Assembly: GCF_003932735.1 (NCBI RefSeq)
Contig: NZ_CP033611.1
Location: 896,156-960,155, forward strand
Source: Rickettsiales endosymbiont of Stachyamoeba lipophora
GTDB taxonomy: Bacteria; Pseudomonadota; Alphaproteobacteria; Rickettsiales; 33-17
Direction of reading: 5' to 3'
Length of the DNA: 64,000 bases
Shown here: in pieces, positions 54,679 to 62,634 of the stretch
Position numbering within the stretch: the first letter of the stretch is position 1
Layout of the letters: every line of letters begins with the position of its first letter
The notes under the pieces: generated by a model
What the model saw: the letters and a program-made list of their open reading frames with translations, nothing else
Told to the model about the DNA's origin: nothing
The model's database searches: none
Made by a program: the position numbers and the translations under genes

Positions 54679-55056
54679 AAAATTAATCTCTTGTTTTTTA
54701 TAAAATTTATGCAACTTGTCATAAGATAGTACGAATAATATATTATTAGCCTAAGCACCAGCTTTGTAACGAAAATGAGGCGGCATATTTAATTAATATT
54801 AAAATTTGACTTTTGGCCGTATTTATTCCAATTTGTCTTGGTTGTATATGTTTATATCTATTAGTATAAAGCATTAAAAGAAGCTAGCTTGATGCTTAAG
54901 TTAGAGTGAGTAAATTTGGATTTTGCTATTTTATAGCTATATGTTCACTTAGCTTTTACTAAGTTTCTTTCCTTATGCCTATTATTAATTTTAACTTGAT
55001 TCATTACATAGCAAGATACCAATAATGCAAAAAATTAACATTTCATTAATATTTTC
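54679..55056. other. Gap between the two paralogues
   Basis: No gene, terminator or relic was recognised in this AT-rich stretch of about 380 bases. The promoter of the next gene starts at 55057. Confidence 0.5.
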
Positions 55057-55085
55057 TTGAGAGTTAATCTACTATCTGATATGGT
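55057..55085 (+). promoter_or_regulatory. Promoter of the 241-residue paralogue
   Basis: TTGAGA (55057-55062), 17 bases, TATGGT (55080-55085). The block from TTCTTGA to CTGATAT aligns with the promoter at 53421 with only a few differences; the -10 is weaker than in the sister gene. Confidence 0.55.
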
Positions 55086-55111
55086 GGGATTAACAAAAAT
55101 GAGAACTAATT

Positions 55112-55837
55112 ATGTCAAGCGCTACTAATACTTTGGTTAAAGACCAAGTTAAGAAAAGAAAATTAAATGCTAATGAGGATAATGGTTTAGCAAAAAAGGT
55201 TAAAAAATCTTTAGATGCAGTTGCTAATAATTTTGAGAAAGAAATTAGTGATAATTTTACCGCGGGCTATGCAAATAGACAAGAAAGCAGTGATGGTGCA
55301 TGGATAGCTCCTACTTTAAAAGGGCATGGTGTTGCTGCAAAGTGGGTAGGTACAGGTGTTGGCGCACTAAATAAATTTGGTGCTAATCTTTTAGCGGATG
55401 CCGCTAACAAAATGAAGAATACTCATCCAAGAATTGCTCAAGGCTTAGAAACAGCTGTTAATTTGAGTGAAAAATTAGGCAAGGCTGGGAGTGTAGTTAT
55501 GAAAATTCATGATTATGCGGTTAGGGGTGCTACATTGGTGGTAGAGATTGTAAATTCTCCGGTGTATTTTACTGTGGATAAATGGCCGGAGGCTCTTGAA
55601 AGAACTTGTAATACCTTTTTTGATAGATTGGAACAGATACTGGATGAAATGGAAAAAAAGGGTCCTGAGTCCATTACTCCGCTGAGTGAGCGGGATATGA
55701 GGGATATAGATGTAATGCGGATGGCTCATGCTAGTGTATTAAATCCACCTGTTATTCAAAACCAAGCTGGCCATAATTTGAGTCCTGATATAACTCCTCC
55801 ACTAGAAGAACAAGAGCAGGAATTAGAAGTGGTTTGA
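55112..55837 (+). CDS. Unrecognised 241-residue protein, short member of a two-gene family
   Basis: It consists of a short basic N terminus ([20 protein letters not shown]) followed by the module shared with the 400-residue protein (KWVGTGVGALNK, GLETAVNLSEKLGKAG, IVNSPVYFTVDKWPEALE, CNTFFDRLEQILDEMEKKGP, MRDIDVMR) and an acidic Glu-rich tail. The basic N-terminal cluster resembles a bipartite nuclear localisation signal, which would matter only if the protein reaches a host cell. The N-terminal domain of the long paralogue is missing. Confidence 0.75.
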   Translation: MSSATNTLVKDQVKKRKLNANEDNGLAKKVKKSLDAVANNFEKEISDNFTAGYANRQESSDGAWIAPTLKGHGVAAKWVGTGVGALNKFGANLLADAANKMKNTHPRIAQGLETAVNLSEKLGKAGSVVMKIHDYAVRGATLVVEIVNSPVYFTVDKWPEALERTCNTFFDRLEQILDEMEKKGPESITPLSERDMRDIDVMRMAHASVLNPPVIQNQAGHNLSPDITPPLEEQEQELEVV

Positions 55838-55859
55838 TAAGAACTATGATTAAATAATT

Positions 55860-55887
55860 TTTACTTTGCTTGCTTTTTATATAGAAT
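55860..55887 (+). promoter_or_regulatory. Promoter of the SRP RNA gene
   Basis: TTTACT (55860-55865), 16 bases, TAGAAT (55882-55887), ending about 18 bases before the RNA stem begins. Confidence 0.45.
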
Positions 55888-55904
55888 ATGTTTAAATAAT
55901 TCCC

Positions 55905-55988
55905 GAAGGTTAAGGGCAATATGTCAGAAAACCTGGTCAGGTCCGAAAGGAAGCAGCCATATTTGGCCGCTATTGGGTCTTAACCTTC
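55905..55988 (+). ncRNA. ffs: 4.5S signal recognition particle RNA
   Basis: The conserved apical core GTCAGGTCCGAAAGGAAGC and its partner strand lie in a long hairpin closed by GAAGGTTAAG (55905-55914) and CTTAACCTTC (55979-55988). This is the small bacterial SRP RNA that binds Ffh and targets nascent membrane proteins. The mature ends may extend a few bases further. Confidence 0.93.
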
Positions 55989-56674
55989 ATATGATTGATT
56001 GCTAAAATTATTCTGTAATAGTATCCATATTTTCTATAGCTTTCCTCTCAATCTACTCTTAATAATTAATAATTTGCTAACAATAATTGGTGTTAACTAA
56101 TAAACAAGAGAAAAAACAACCTTGTTTATAAGATAAGCTGCAATTTATAATTGCTATCAAGCTAATAAAAATCGTAGCAAGCAGAAGAGGTAAGAGTTAA
56201 TTATAATTATATTGATGATAATAAAGATATCACTTTTATACCCGGCATAAAAGTGGATGTTCAGACTCCTATTTTTGTCAGTGGTGATTAAGATGGATTT
56301 TCTAGCTTATTTGTACAACCAATAATTAAGCTACTGCTAAGCCTAATATGAATAATAAAGGATAAGCTAGGACCCCGAAAAATTATTATTGGTATAATAA
56401 AAATAATTGTAATATTTGTAGATATCTTTAAGCGGGATGGCAATATCCCGGGGCGCAAATATGGTGATTAAAAAAGCAGCTTCAGATAAAAATTGAACGG
56501 TATTTTGAGTGATATGGTCCTGATAGATGCAGGACTATAGGTAAAAGCACAAGCAAGTTTCAAATGCTCTGGCTGTATCTTTGCTCAAAAATATGCCAAA
56601 TTTAAATAAATCAAATTAAGTTATTGTCTGGTATAACACAAACCTAATAGAAATTATAATATGATTAGGTTATT
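55989..56674. other. Long non-coding gap with decayed coding fragments
   Basis: About 690 bases without an intact gene. A forward reading near 56195-56290 gives NYIDDNKDITFIPGIKVDVQ and continues TPIFVSGD before a stop. Another near 56480-56580 reads KIERYFE, a stop, then YGPDRCRTIGKSTSKFQML. Both look like old gene fragments; their families are not recognised. Confidence 0.4.
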
Positions 56675-56704
56675 AAAAAAGGGAGCCAAGCTCCCTTTTT
56701 TGTT
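56675..56704 (-). terminator. Rho-independent terminator of rpoD
   Basis: GGGAGC (56681-56686) and GCTCCC (56690-56695) form a stem with a CAA loop, flanked by six A residues on one side and six or more T on the other. It lies directly after the rpoD stop codon on the minus strand and could work in both directions. Confidence 0.93.
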
Positions 56705-58651
56705 TTAAGCACCGCCAGTATTATCTTTATTCTTAATATTTAAGAAGCCAAATAATCTTTTGGATCTGCTTGGATGTTTAAGCTTGCGCAAGGCTTTAGC
56801 TTCAATTTGTCTAATCCTTTCACGAGTGACTGAAAATTGGTAGCCTACTTCTTCAAGTGTATGATCAGTATTCATGCCAATTCCAAAGCGCATACGTAAT
56901 ACTCTTTCTTCCCTTGGGGTAAGTGAGGATAGTAAGCGGGTAGTAGTTTCACGTAAATTAGAATTAATTGCTGCATCTAATGGTAATACAGCATTTTTAT
57001 CTTCAATAAAATCACCAAGACTGCTGCCATCTTCATCGCCACCAATAGGGCTTTCAAAGCTAACAGGTTCTTTGGCAATTTTAAGAATCTTTCTAACCTT
57101 ATCTACTGGAATGGTTAGGCGCTGTGCAATTTCTTCTGGAGTTGGTTCGCGTCCCATCTCGTGAAGCATTTGTCTTGCAGTTCTACTAATTTTATTAATA
57201 GTTTCAATCATGTGAACAGGTATACGAATGGTACGTCCTTGATCGGCAATTGATCTAGTAATGGCTTGTCTAATCCACCAAGTTGCATAAGTAGAGAATT
57301 TATAACCACGACGATATTCGAATTTATCAACCGCTTTCATCAGGCCAATGTTACCTTCTTGAATTAAATCTAAGAATTGTAGCCCACGATTAGCATATTT
57401 TTTAGCAATAGAGATAACTAGCCTTAAGTTGGCTTCAATCATTTCTCTTTTAGCTTTATTAGAGGCTCTTTCCCCTTTTTGAACGGTATTAACCAGGTTT
57501 TTAAAATCGGTAATATTTAATTCAACCTGCTTGGTAATATCAAAAATTTGCTTTTGGATATCTTCAGCATCTGCTTGAAAATGTTCGCTAAATTCTTTCC
57601 AGCCTTTTTCTTTAGACTTGCTCATGTTCTCAAGCCAATTAGGATCGTTCTCGTTACCTTTATAATTTTTAAGGAAGCTTGGGCGGCTAATTTTAGCTTT
57701 TTCAGCAAGTTTAAGTAGCTGAGTTTCTAAAGAAATTAATTTTTTATTGAAACTATAGAGTTTGTCTAGCATTCTTTCAATGCATCTTGGATGGATTTTA
57801 ATCTCACCGACTTTCTTAGCTAGCTCTAAAACTAACTCTTTACGCTTTTTTTGCTCAGGAGCTGGTAATGCTATTTTTCTTGGATTTAGTTCTAAAATTT
57901 TTTCGGCAATTTTTACCACAGCCTCTAAAGTATTAAGTACAGTAGGTAAAAGTTCTTGTTCCATGGTGCTAAGGGAGGTATTTCTAGTGCCACCAAAGTC
58001 ATCTACTTCATAATCTTCTTCAGTGCCTTCACTATCTTCGCTATCTTCGCTATTTTCGCTCTCTTCTTCCTCTTCTTCGTCTAAAAAATCTGCAGCATCA
58101 GCGTTTTCAAAATCTTCAACATTGCTGCCATAAGTGGCTTCTAGGTCAATAATATCTCTTAAGAAAATCTTTTCATTAGCTAGATCTTCATACCAACTGA
58201 TAAACATTCTCATTGCAAGAGGACTTTCGCATAGCGAACTGATCATTAAGTCACGGCCTTCTTCAATCCTTTTGGCTATTTCAATTTCACCTTCCCTGGA
58301 AAGAAGTTCAACTCCGCCCATGTCTCTTAAGTACATTTTAACTGGGTCGTCAGTTTTACCGGTTTCAAATTCCTCTTCTTCTGAGTCATCTACTTCTTGG
58401 TCGATTACATAATCATTATCAATAGCAACATCTTCATCGCTATCATCCTCAATCTCAATGCCGGCTTCAGATAGAGTGATAAAAGCATTATCTAATTGTT
58501 CGACTGATAAGTTATCAGCAGGGATCATATTATTGATATCATCAATGCTAAGACCACCTTCTTTTTTTCCTTTGCTCACTAATTTTTTGATATTAAGCTC
58601 TGAATCATTGCTCTTATCAGTATTCTGGGTTTTTGAAGTCTTCTTATTCAT
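56705..58651 (-). CDS. rpoD: RNA polymerase primary sigma factor RpoD
   Basis: The 648-residue sigma-70 has region 1.1 at the N terminus and a very acidic insertion (about residues 188-220, runs of Glu/Asp). Region 2 is [20 protein letters not shown] ... [15 protein letters not shown]. Region 3 is [15 protein letters not shown]. Region 4.2 is [20 protein letters not shown]. It directs housekeeping transcription, consistent with the TTGACA/TATAAT-like elements seen in this window. It is monocistronic here, with its own terminator, and divergent from the Mnh operon. Confidence 0.97.
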   Translation of the reverse strand: MNKKTSKTQNTDKSNDSELNIKKLVSKGKKEGGLSIDDINNMIPADNLSVEQLDNAFITLSEAGIEIEDDSDEDVAIDNDYVIDQEVDDSEEEEFETGKTDDPVKMYLRDMGGVELLSREGEIEIAKRIEEGRDLMISSLCESPLAMRMFISWYEDLANEKIFLRDIIDLEATYGSNVEDFENADAADFLDEEEEEESENSEDSEDSEGTEEDYEVDDFGGTRNTSLSTMEQELLPTVLNTLEAVVKIAEKILELNPRKIALPAPEQKKRKELVLELAKKVGEIKIHPRCIERMLDKLYSFNKKLISLETQLLKLAEKAKISRPSFLKNYKGNENDPNWLENMSKSKEKGWKEFSEHFQADAEDIQKQIFDITKQVELNITDFKNLVNTVQKGERASNKAKREMIEANLRLVISIAKKYANRGLQFLDLIQEGNIGLMKAVDKFEYRRGYKFSTYATWWIRQAITRSIADQGRTIRIPVHMIETINKISRTARQMLHEMGREPTPEEIAQRLTIPVDKVRKILKIAKEPVSFESPIGGDEDGSSLGDFIEDKNAVLPLDAAINSNLRETTTRLLSSLTPREERVLRMRFGIGMNTDHTLEEVGYQFSVTRERIRQIEAKALRKLKHPSRSKRLFGFLNIKNKDNTGGA

Positions 58652-58800
58652 AAATTTTTTTGACCTAAAAAAGAATGATTTAATTGTTTGACTTTAAGGT
58701 TATACTTACTAATCTGAATAATATAGTAGTATTTATCTTATACTCATTTTTTGATTTTTATAAAGCAAAAACATAACTGATAACTGTATTAATAAATTTA

Positions 58801-59289
58801 ATGTTTAGGTGGCTGTCATTTTACTTCTTGTTATGGTATTGTTGTTCGGGATCCAATGATAGCTTTTTGCTTTCAACAGGAATCTTAAGCAGCTTTTTGA
58901 CCTTTTTTCTTGCTAAACATCTTAAACTATATCAGCAATTTTCAGCTATCAAAGTAAATTATACTAATACACTTTTCTATATTATTTATATATTCAAAGA
59001 AATTGCAAATGCAAGCTTGTATATTATCAAAAAAATCATTTCCTTTAAACCTTCGCTAAAACCAAAGTTTGTTAAAGTAACTCTGGCACCCGAATCAAGT
59101 GAAGCGCAAATAGTTTTCTATGCCAATTCTATTACCTTAACTCCGGGAACTATTACTATTAAAAGTAATGCAGATGAATTAATAGTTCATGCTATTGACG
59201 ATAATATGGCTGAAGGATTAAAAGATCATGAGATGTTTGATAATGTTAAAAAGTTTATTAATATCAAGGCTTTAAAGCATGATAGTTAG
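58801..59289 (+). CDS. mnhE: Na+/H+ antiporter subunit E
   Basis: The 162-residue MnhE/MrpE protein has N-terminal membrane segments, then a cytoplasmic part with VKVTLAPESSEAQIVFYANS, ITLTPGTITIKSNADELIVH and AIDDNMAEGL, all typical of the family. It is the first gene of an eight-gene run E-F-G-A(C-terminal)-B-C-D-D', in which adjacent frames overlap or nearly touch. Mrp complexes exchange cytoplasmic Na+ for H+. The mnhF start overlaps its end by 11 bases. Confidence 0.92.
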   Translation: MFRWLSFYFLLWYCCSGSNDSFLLSTGILSSFLTFFLAKHLKLYQQFSAIKVNYTNTLFYIIYIFKEIANASLYIIKKIISFKPSLKPKFVKVTLAPESSEAQIVFYANSITLTPGTITIKSNADELIVHAIDDNMAEGLKDHEMFDNVKKFINIKALKHDS

Positions 59290-59533
59290 CCAATTAGTTA
59301 TCTTGAGTATTGCATTGCTGATTTTGATTATAGCTGTAGTAAGGTTGCCAGGAGTATTTGATAGGTTGTTGCTTGCTGGGTCCATTAATAATCTAGTCAG
59401 TGCTATATTATTAATTTTAAGCTTATTTTTTTATAATAGTTATCTAATAGATATTGTATTAATTTATGTATTAACAGCCTTTATTGCTAGCTTTGCTATA
59501 TTAAAATTTTTTAGCAACGATAGATTTTTATAG
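59279..59533 (+). CDS. mnhF: Na+/H+ antiporter subunit F
   Basis: An 84-residue, three-helix membrane protein with the MnhF signature VRLPGVFDRLLLAGSINNLV followed by ILLILSLFFYNSYLIDIVLIY. It overlaps mnhE and precedes mnhG by two bases. Confidence 0.92.
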   Translation: MIVSQLVILSIALLILIIAVVRLPGVFDRLLLAGSINNLVSAILLILSLFFYNSYLIDIVLIYVLTAFIASFAILKFFSNDRFL

Positions 59534-59535
59534 AT

Positions 59536-59847
59536 ATGCAAATAATTTTTTTAAAATTAGGGGAAATTATTATTTTAATTGGGGCGGTGGTAATTTTACT
59601 CTCTGCTATTGGAATTCTAAGATTTCCTGAAACTTATCCAAGAATGCATGCAAGCGGGGTTGGGGATAGTTTAGGTATTATTTTGGTGATTATAGGTTTA
59701 ATGTGTAAATCTGGTGATTTTATCGCCATTTGTAAATTATCCCTGATACTTATGTTGTTACTCATTACTAATCCTTCTAGTGCACATTGTTTAATTAGTT
59801 CAATTTTTAATGTTGCTAATTCTAAAGATGATAAGAGAGTAAATTAA
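59536..59847 (+). CDS. mnhG: Na+/H+ antiporter subunit G
   Basis: A 103-residue membrane protein of the MnhG/PhaG family. It has GAVVILLSAIGILRFPETYP and MHASGVGDSLGIILVIIGLM, followed by a third hydrophobic helix and TNPSSAHCL, where the family has a conserved T(N/S)P-AH. The downstream gene starts at the next base. Confidence 0.93.
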   Translation: MQIIFLKLGEIIILIGAVVILLSAIGILRFPETYPRMHASGVGDSLGIILVIIGLMCKSGDFIAICKLSLILMLLLITNPSSAHCLISSIFNVANSKDDKRVN

Positions 59848-60396
59848 GTGCAGGAACTTATTATTCATTATGGGTTAATTATTGTTAGCCTTGCAATAAT
59901 TGTAGCGGCCATGTTAGTAGTATTATCAGAAAAAATGATTATCCAAGCGGTGTTATTATCCGTAATCAGTATATTTTCAACTCTGTGGTACGCTTTAGTC
60001 AATTCTCCTGATGTGGCGCTAACTGAGGCAGCAGTAAATGCTGCGATTGGCACTATTTTTATGTTTGTTACTTTTCAAAAGGTAGAAGAGAACAGCTTGG
60101 AAGCTAACAAGCTAATGACTTTACTAATATTATTAATTGCTATCTTTGCCTTTATAGGTGCTTTTAATATATTAAAAGTGTTAGATTTTGGTTCGATTTT
60201 ATCTGCATCTAACCTAAATTTAGGTTTATATTATATCCAACATACTTATCATGACATTGGTATTAACTCAATGGTGGCAGCAATTTTAGCCAGTTACCGA
60301 GGGTTCGATACTTTGTGTGAAACTATGGTGGTATTTATTGCGGGTATTGCTGTGACTATTATTACTTCAATTCAATTTGAGGAAAAAAATGAATGA
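59848..60396 (+). CDS. Stand-alone MrpA C-terminal-like subunit (DUF4040 plus MbhE-like)
   Basis: The 182-residue membrane protein matches the C-terminal part of large MrpA. The first half is DUF4040/MbhD-like (VNSPDVALTEAAVNAAIGTI). The second half has INSMVAAILASYRGFDTLCE, the MrpA/MbhE signature. It starts with GTG. This split organisation occurs in group-2 Mrp loci of alphaproteobacteria and in archaeal membrane-bound hydrogenases. It overlaps mnhB by eight bases. Confidence 0.82.
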   Translation: MQELIIHYGLIIVSLAIIVAAMLVVLSEKMIIQAVLLSVISIFSTLWYALVNSPDVALTEAAVNAAIGTIFMFVTFQKVEENSLEANKLMTLLILLIAIFAFIGAFNILKVLDFGSILSASNLNLGLYYIQHTYHDIGINSMVAAILASYRGFDTLCETMVVFIAGIAVTIITSIQFEEKNE

Positions 60397-60817
60397 TTTA
60401 ATTATCAAAGTTATCTCAAGTATCATCATTCAGATTATATTTATTTTTGCTTTTTATGTATTGTTTCATGGAGAAGTAGCCCCAGGAGGGGCCTTCCAGG
60501 CAGGTGCCCTATTTGCCGTAGCTTTTATTTTTTATATAATGGTTCATGGACTTAAAGTTTTTCAACAAAGAATCAAGCCTAAGATTTTAGATTATGCGAT
60601 GTCAATTGGCGTTTTAATTTATGCAGGAAATGGTTTGCTAGGTTTGTTATTGGGAAGAAATTTTCTGAACTATTATTATCTAGCGAAAGATCCTCATTTT
60701 GCCCAAAAGATAGGAATATTAGTTATTGAAATAGGGGTTGCAATTACGGTGGCTGCAGTTTTAACTAATATTTTTATTAAGCTAGCTAGCTTTAAATCTA
60801 CTACAGATGATAGGTAG
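60389..60817 (+). CDS. mnhB: Na+/H+ antiporter subunit B
   Basis: A 142-residue four-helix protein with the MnhB signature LFHGEVAPGGAFQAGALFAV. The ATG at 60389 is preferred over a TTG four codons earlier, as it overlaps the preceding stop in the common ATGAATGA arrangement. It overlaps mnhC by 11 bases. Confidence 0.92.
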   Translation: MNDLIIKVISSIIIQIIFIFAFYVLFHGEVAPGGAFQAGALFAVAFIFYIMVHGLKVFQQRIKPKILDYAMSIGVLIYAGNGLLGLLLGRNFLNYYYLAKDPHFAQKIGILVIEIGVAITVAAVLTNIFIKLASFKSTTDDR

Positions 60818-61178
60818 CATAGTGAATAATTTACCTTTTGGGTTAGTGTTTGTAATTTTTATTCTTGGGATAGTCATTATTCTAAGTAGTGCTAATTTTT
60901 TTAAAAAACTAGTAGGGCTTGGCATTATGCAAACTGCGGTTATTATGTTTTTTTTAAGCGTAGGTTTTGTAAAAAACAGTATTACACCGGTTTATCCTTG
61001 CTTGGATAAATTACAAGGATGCTTTGATTATAAGTTTAGTAACCCTCTTCCGCAAGTGTTGATGTTAACTGCGATCGTGGTAGGGGTGGCGGTGACAGCG
61101 GTAGGTTTAAGCTTGCTTATGCAAATAAAGCGGCATTTTAAAACAATTAATGAAAATAAGTTGAAAATGAATGATTGA
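60807..61178 (+). CDS. mnhC: Na+/H+ antiporter subunit C
   Basis: A 123-residue NuoK-like protein with three membrane helices (FGLVFVIFILGIVIILSSAN, LGIMQTAVIMFFLSVGF, PLPQVLMLTAIVVGVAVTAV). The ALVLTAIVIG-like segment near the end is the MnhC/NuoK hallmark. It contains a short insertion with two cysteines (YPCLDKLQGCFDYK). It overlaps mnhD by eight bases. Confidence 0.92.
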   Translation: MIGSIVNNLPFGLVFVIFILGIVIILSSANFFKKLVGLGIMQTAVIMFFLSVGFVKNSITPVYPCLDKLQGCFDYKFSNPLPQVLMLTAIVVGVAVTAVGLSLLMQIKRHFKTINENKLKMND

Positions 61179-62634
61179 GTATTTTAGTAATAATCTCAAT
61201 ATGTTTGTATTGCCATTAGTTTTAATGCTAATTGTGGCTCCGATAGTAGCATTACAAGGTAATAGGGTTGCTTATAACTTTACTTTTGGCACTATGATTT
61301 TGATAAGCTTATTATCTTTGGTGGGTTTAATCAATTTTGTTCCTTCTTTTTATGTGTTTGGTAATTGGCATCCTAAAATTGGTATTGCCTTTAAAATTGA
61401 TGAAATATCTTTGGCTGTGCAATTGGTTTTGTGCTTAGTGGCAGTGTTATGCTTATTGCATGTAAGCAAAACATTTAAACACTATATTGCAACGACTTTC
61501 CAGGCTAAAGTGTTATGTATCTTTTTACTCTTGTTTGCCAGTTTAATCGGCATGAGTTTAAGTTATGACTTATTTAATATTTATGTATTTTTAGAAATCT
61601 CTTCGCTATCAGCTTATACGCTTGCGGCTACCGGTAAAGACCCTAAAGGGCTAGTTGCCACATTTCGTTATTTAATAATTGGCACTATGGCTGCGTTATT
61701 CTACTTGTTAGGAGTAGGGATTTTATTTGCTTTAACTGGCGGATTAAATATTGAGGATGTTGCTGGAAGGCTAACAGAGCTTATAGATATTAATTTACAG
61801 ATTTTGCCACTACTTAGATTTGCTTTTATTTTAATTGTAGTTGGATTGCTAGTTAAGATAGCTGTTATGCCCTTTTCATTTTGGCAAGTAGATGTTTATA
61901 CCCATGCCTCACTTTTTTATAATATTGCAGCAGCACCCATTCTAGGAAAGGTGATGATAATAATACTAATTAAGTTAATCAGTAGCATTAATATTTTTAA
62001 AGAAATGTTGATGGAGTACACGATTTATTTTAGTGCTTTAGTTATAATTCACCTTATGTTTTGTAATTTGGTAGCTTATTTTAAAAATAATTTACGAAGC
62101 ATGATTGCTTGGGCTAGTCTGACTAGTAATGGTTATTTTTTATTACCGTTATTTAATAATTTTAATTCAGGTTCCATTAAATTATCGATTAAGTTAATGA
62201 TAATTGATGTGGTAACTAAGCTTACTTTATGGTTTGTAATTTCAGTACTAGAAGTAAATAATATTACTAAGCTTAGGGATGTTCACGGTTTGTTTCTAAA
62301 TAATAGGTTTTTAGCAATTAATTTGATTATTGCATTTGCGACCTTAATTGGTATTCCTATTACTATTGGATTTTTAGGGAAATTTATGATGATCAAATAT
62401 TTTTTTAGTAATAATATTTGGTTTATTATTCCAATTATAGTTTCTTCAGTATTTGCAATACTTTGTGGATTAAAAATTGTTACCAATATTTTTGATACAA
62501 GTATTATCCATCAAAAAGCTATAATTGTGACTTCTCAGCAGAAAATTTCTATTAGCGTAATGCTTATAATTCAAATGTTAATGTTAACTTACTTTAATCA
62601 GATCAATGATTTAATCGATATGAGTGTATGGTAA
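61171..62634 (+). CDS. mnhD: Na+/H+ antiporter subunit D
   Basis: A 487-residue NuoM/N-like antiporter subunit with about 13-14 membrane helices. It has the conserved glutamate region LFNIYVFLEISSLSAYTLAA and the discontinuous-helix lysine region KIAVMPFSFWQVDVYTHASL. The segment corresponding to WLPxAHxxAP is altered to FWQVDVYTHASL, so this copy diverges from the canonical MrpD. It overlaps the next gene by seven bases. Confidence 0.88.
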   Translation: MIEYFSNNLNMFVLPLVLMLIVAPIVALQGNRVAYNFTFGTMILISLLSLVGLINFVPSFYVFGNWHPKIGIAFKIDEISLAVQLVLCLVAVLCLLHVSKTFKHYIATTFQAKVLCIFLLLFASLIGMSLSYDLFNIYVFLEISSLSAYTLAATGKDPKGLVATFRYLIIGTMAALFYLLGVGILFALTGGLNIEDVAGRLTELIDINLQILPLLRFAFILIVVGLLVKIAVMPFSFWQVDVYTHASLFYNIAAAPILGKVMIIILIKLISSINIFKEMLMEYTIYFSALVIIHLMFCNLVAYFKNNLRSMIAWASLTSNGYFLLPLFNNFNSGSIKLSIKLMIIDVVTKLTLWFVISVLEVNNITKLRDVHGLFLNNRFLAINLIIAFATLIGIPITIGFLGKFMMIKYFFSNNIWFIIPIIVSSVFAILCGLKIVTNIFDTSIIHQKAIIVTSQQKISISVMLIIQMLMLTYFNQINDLIDMSVW

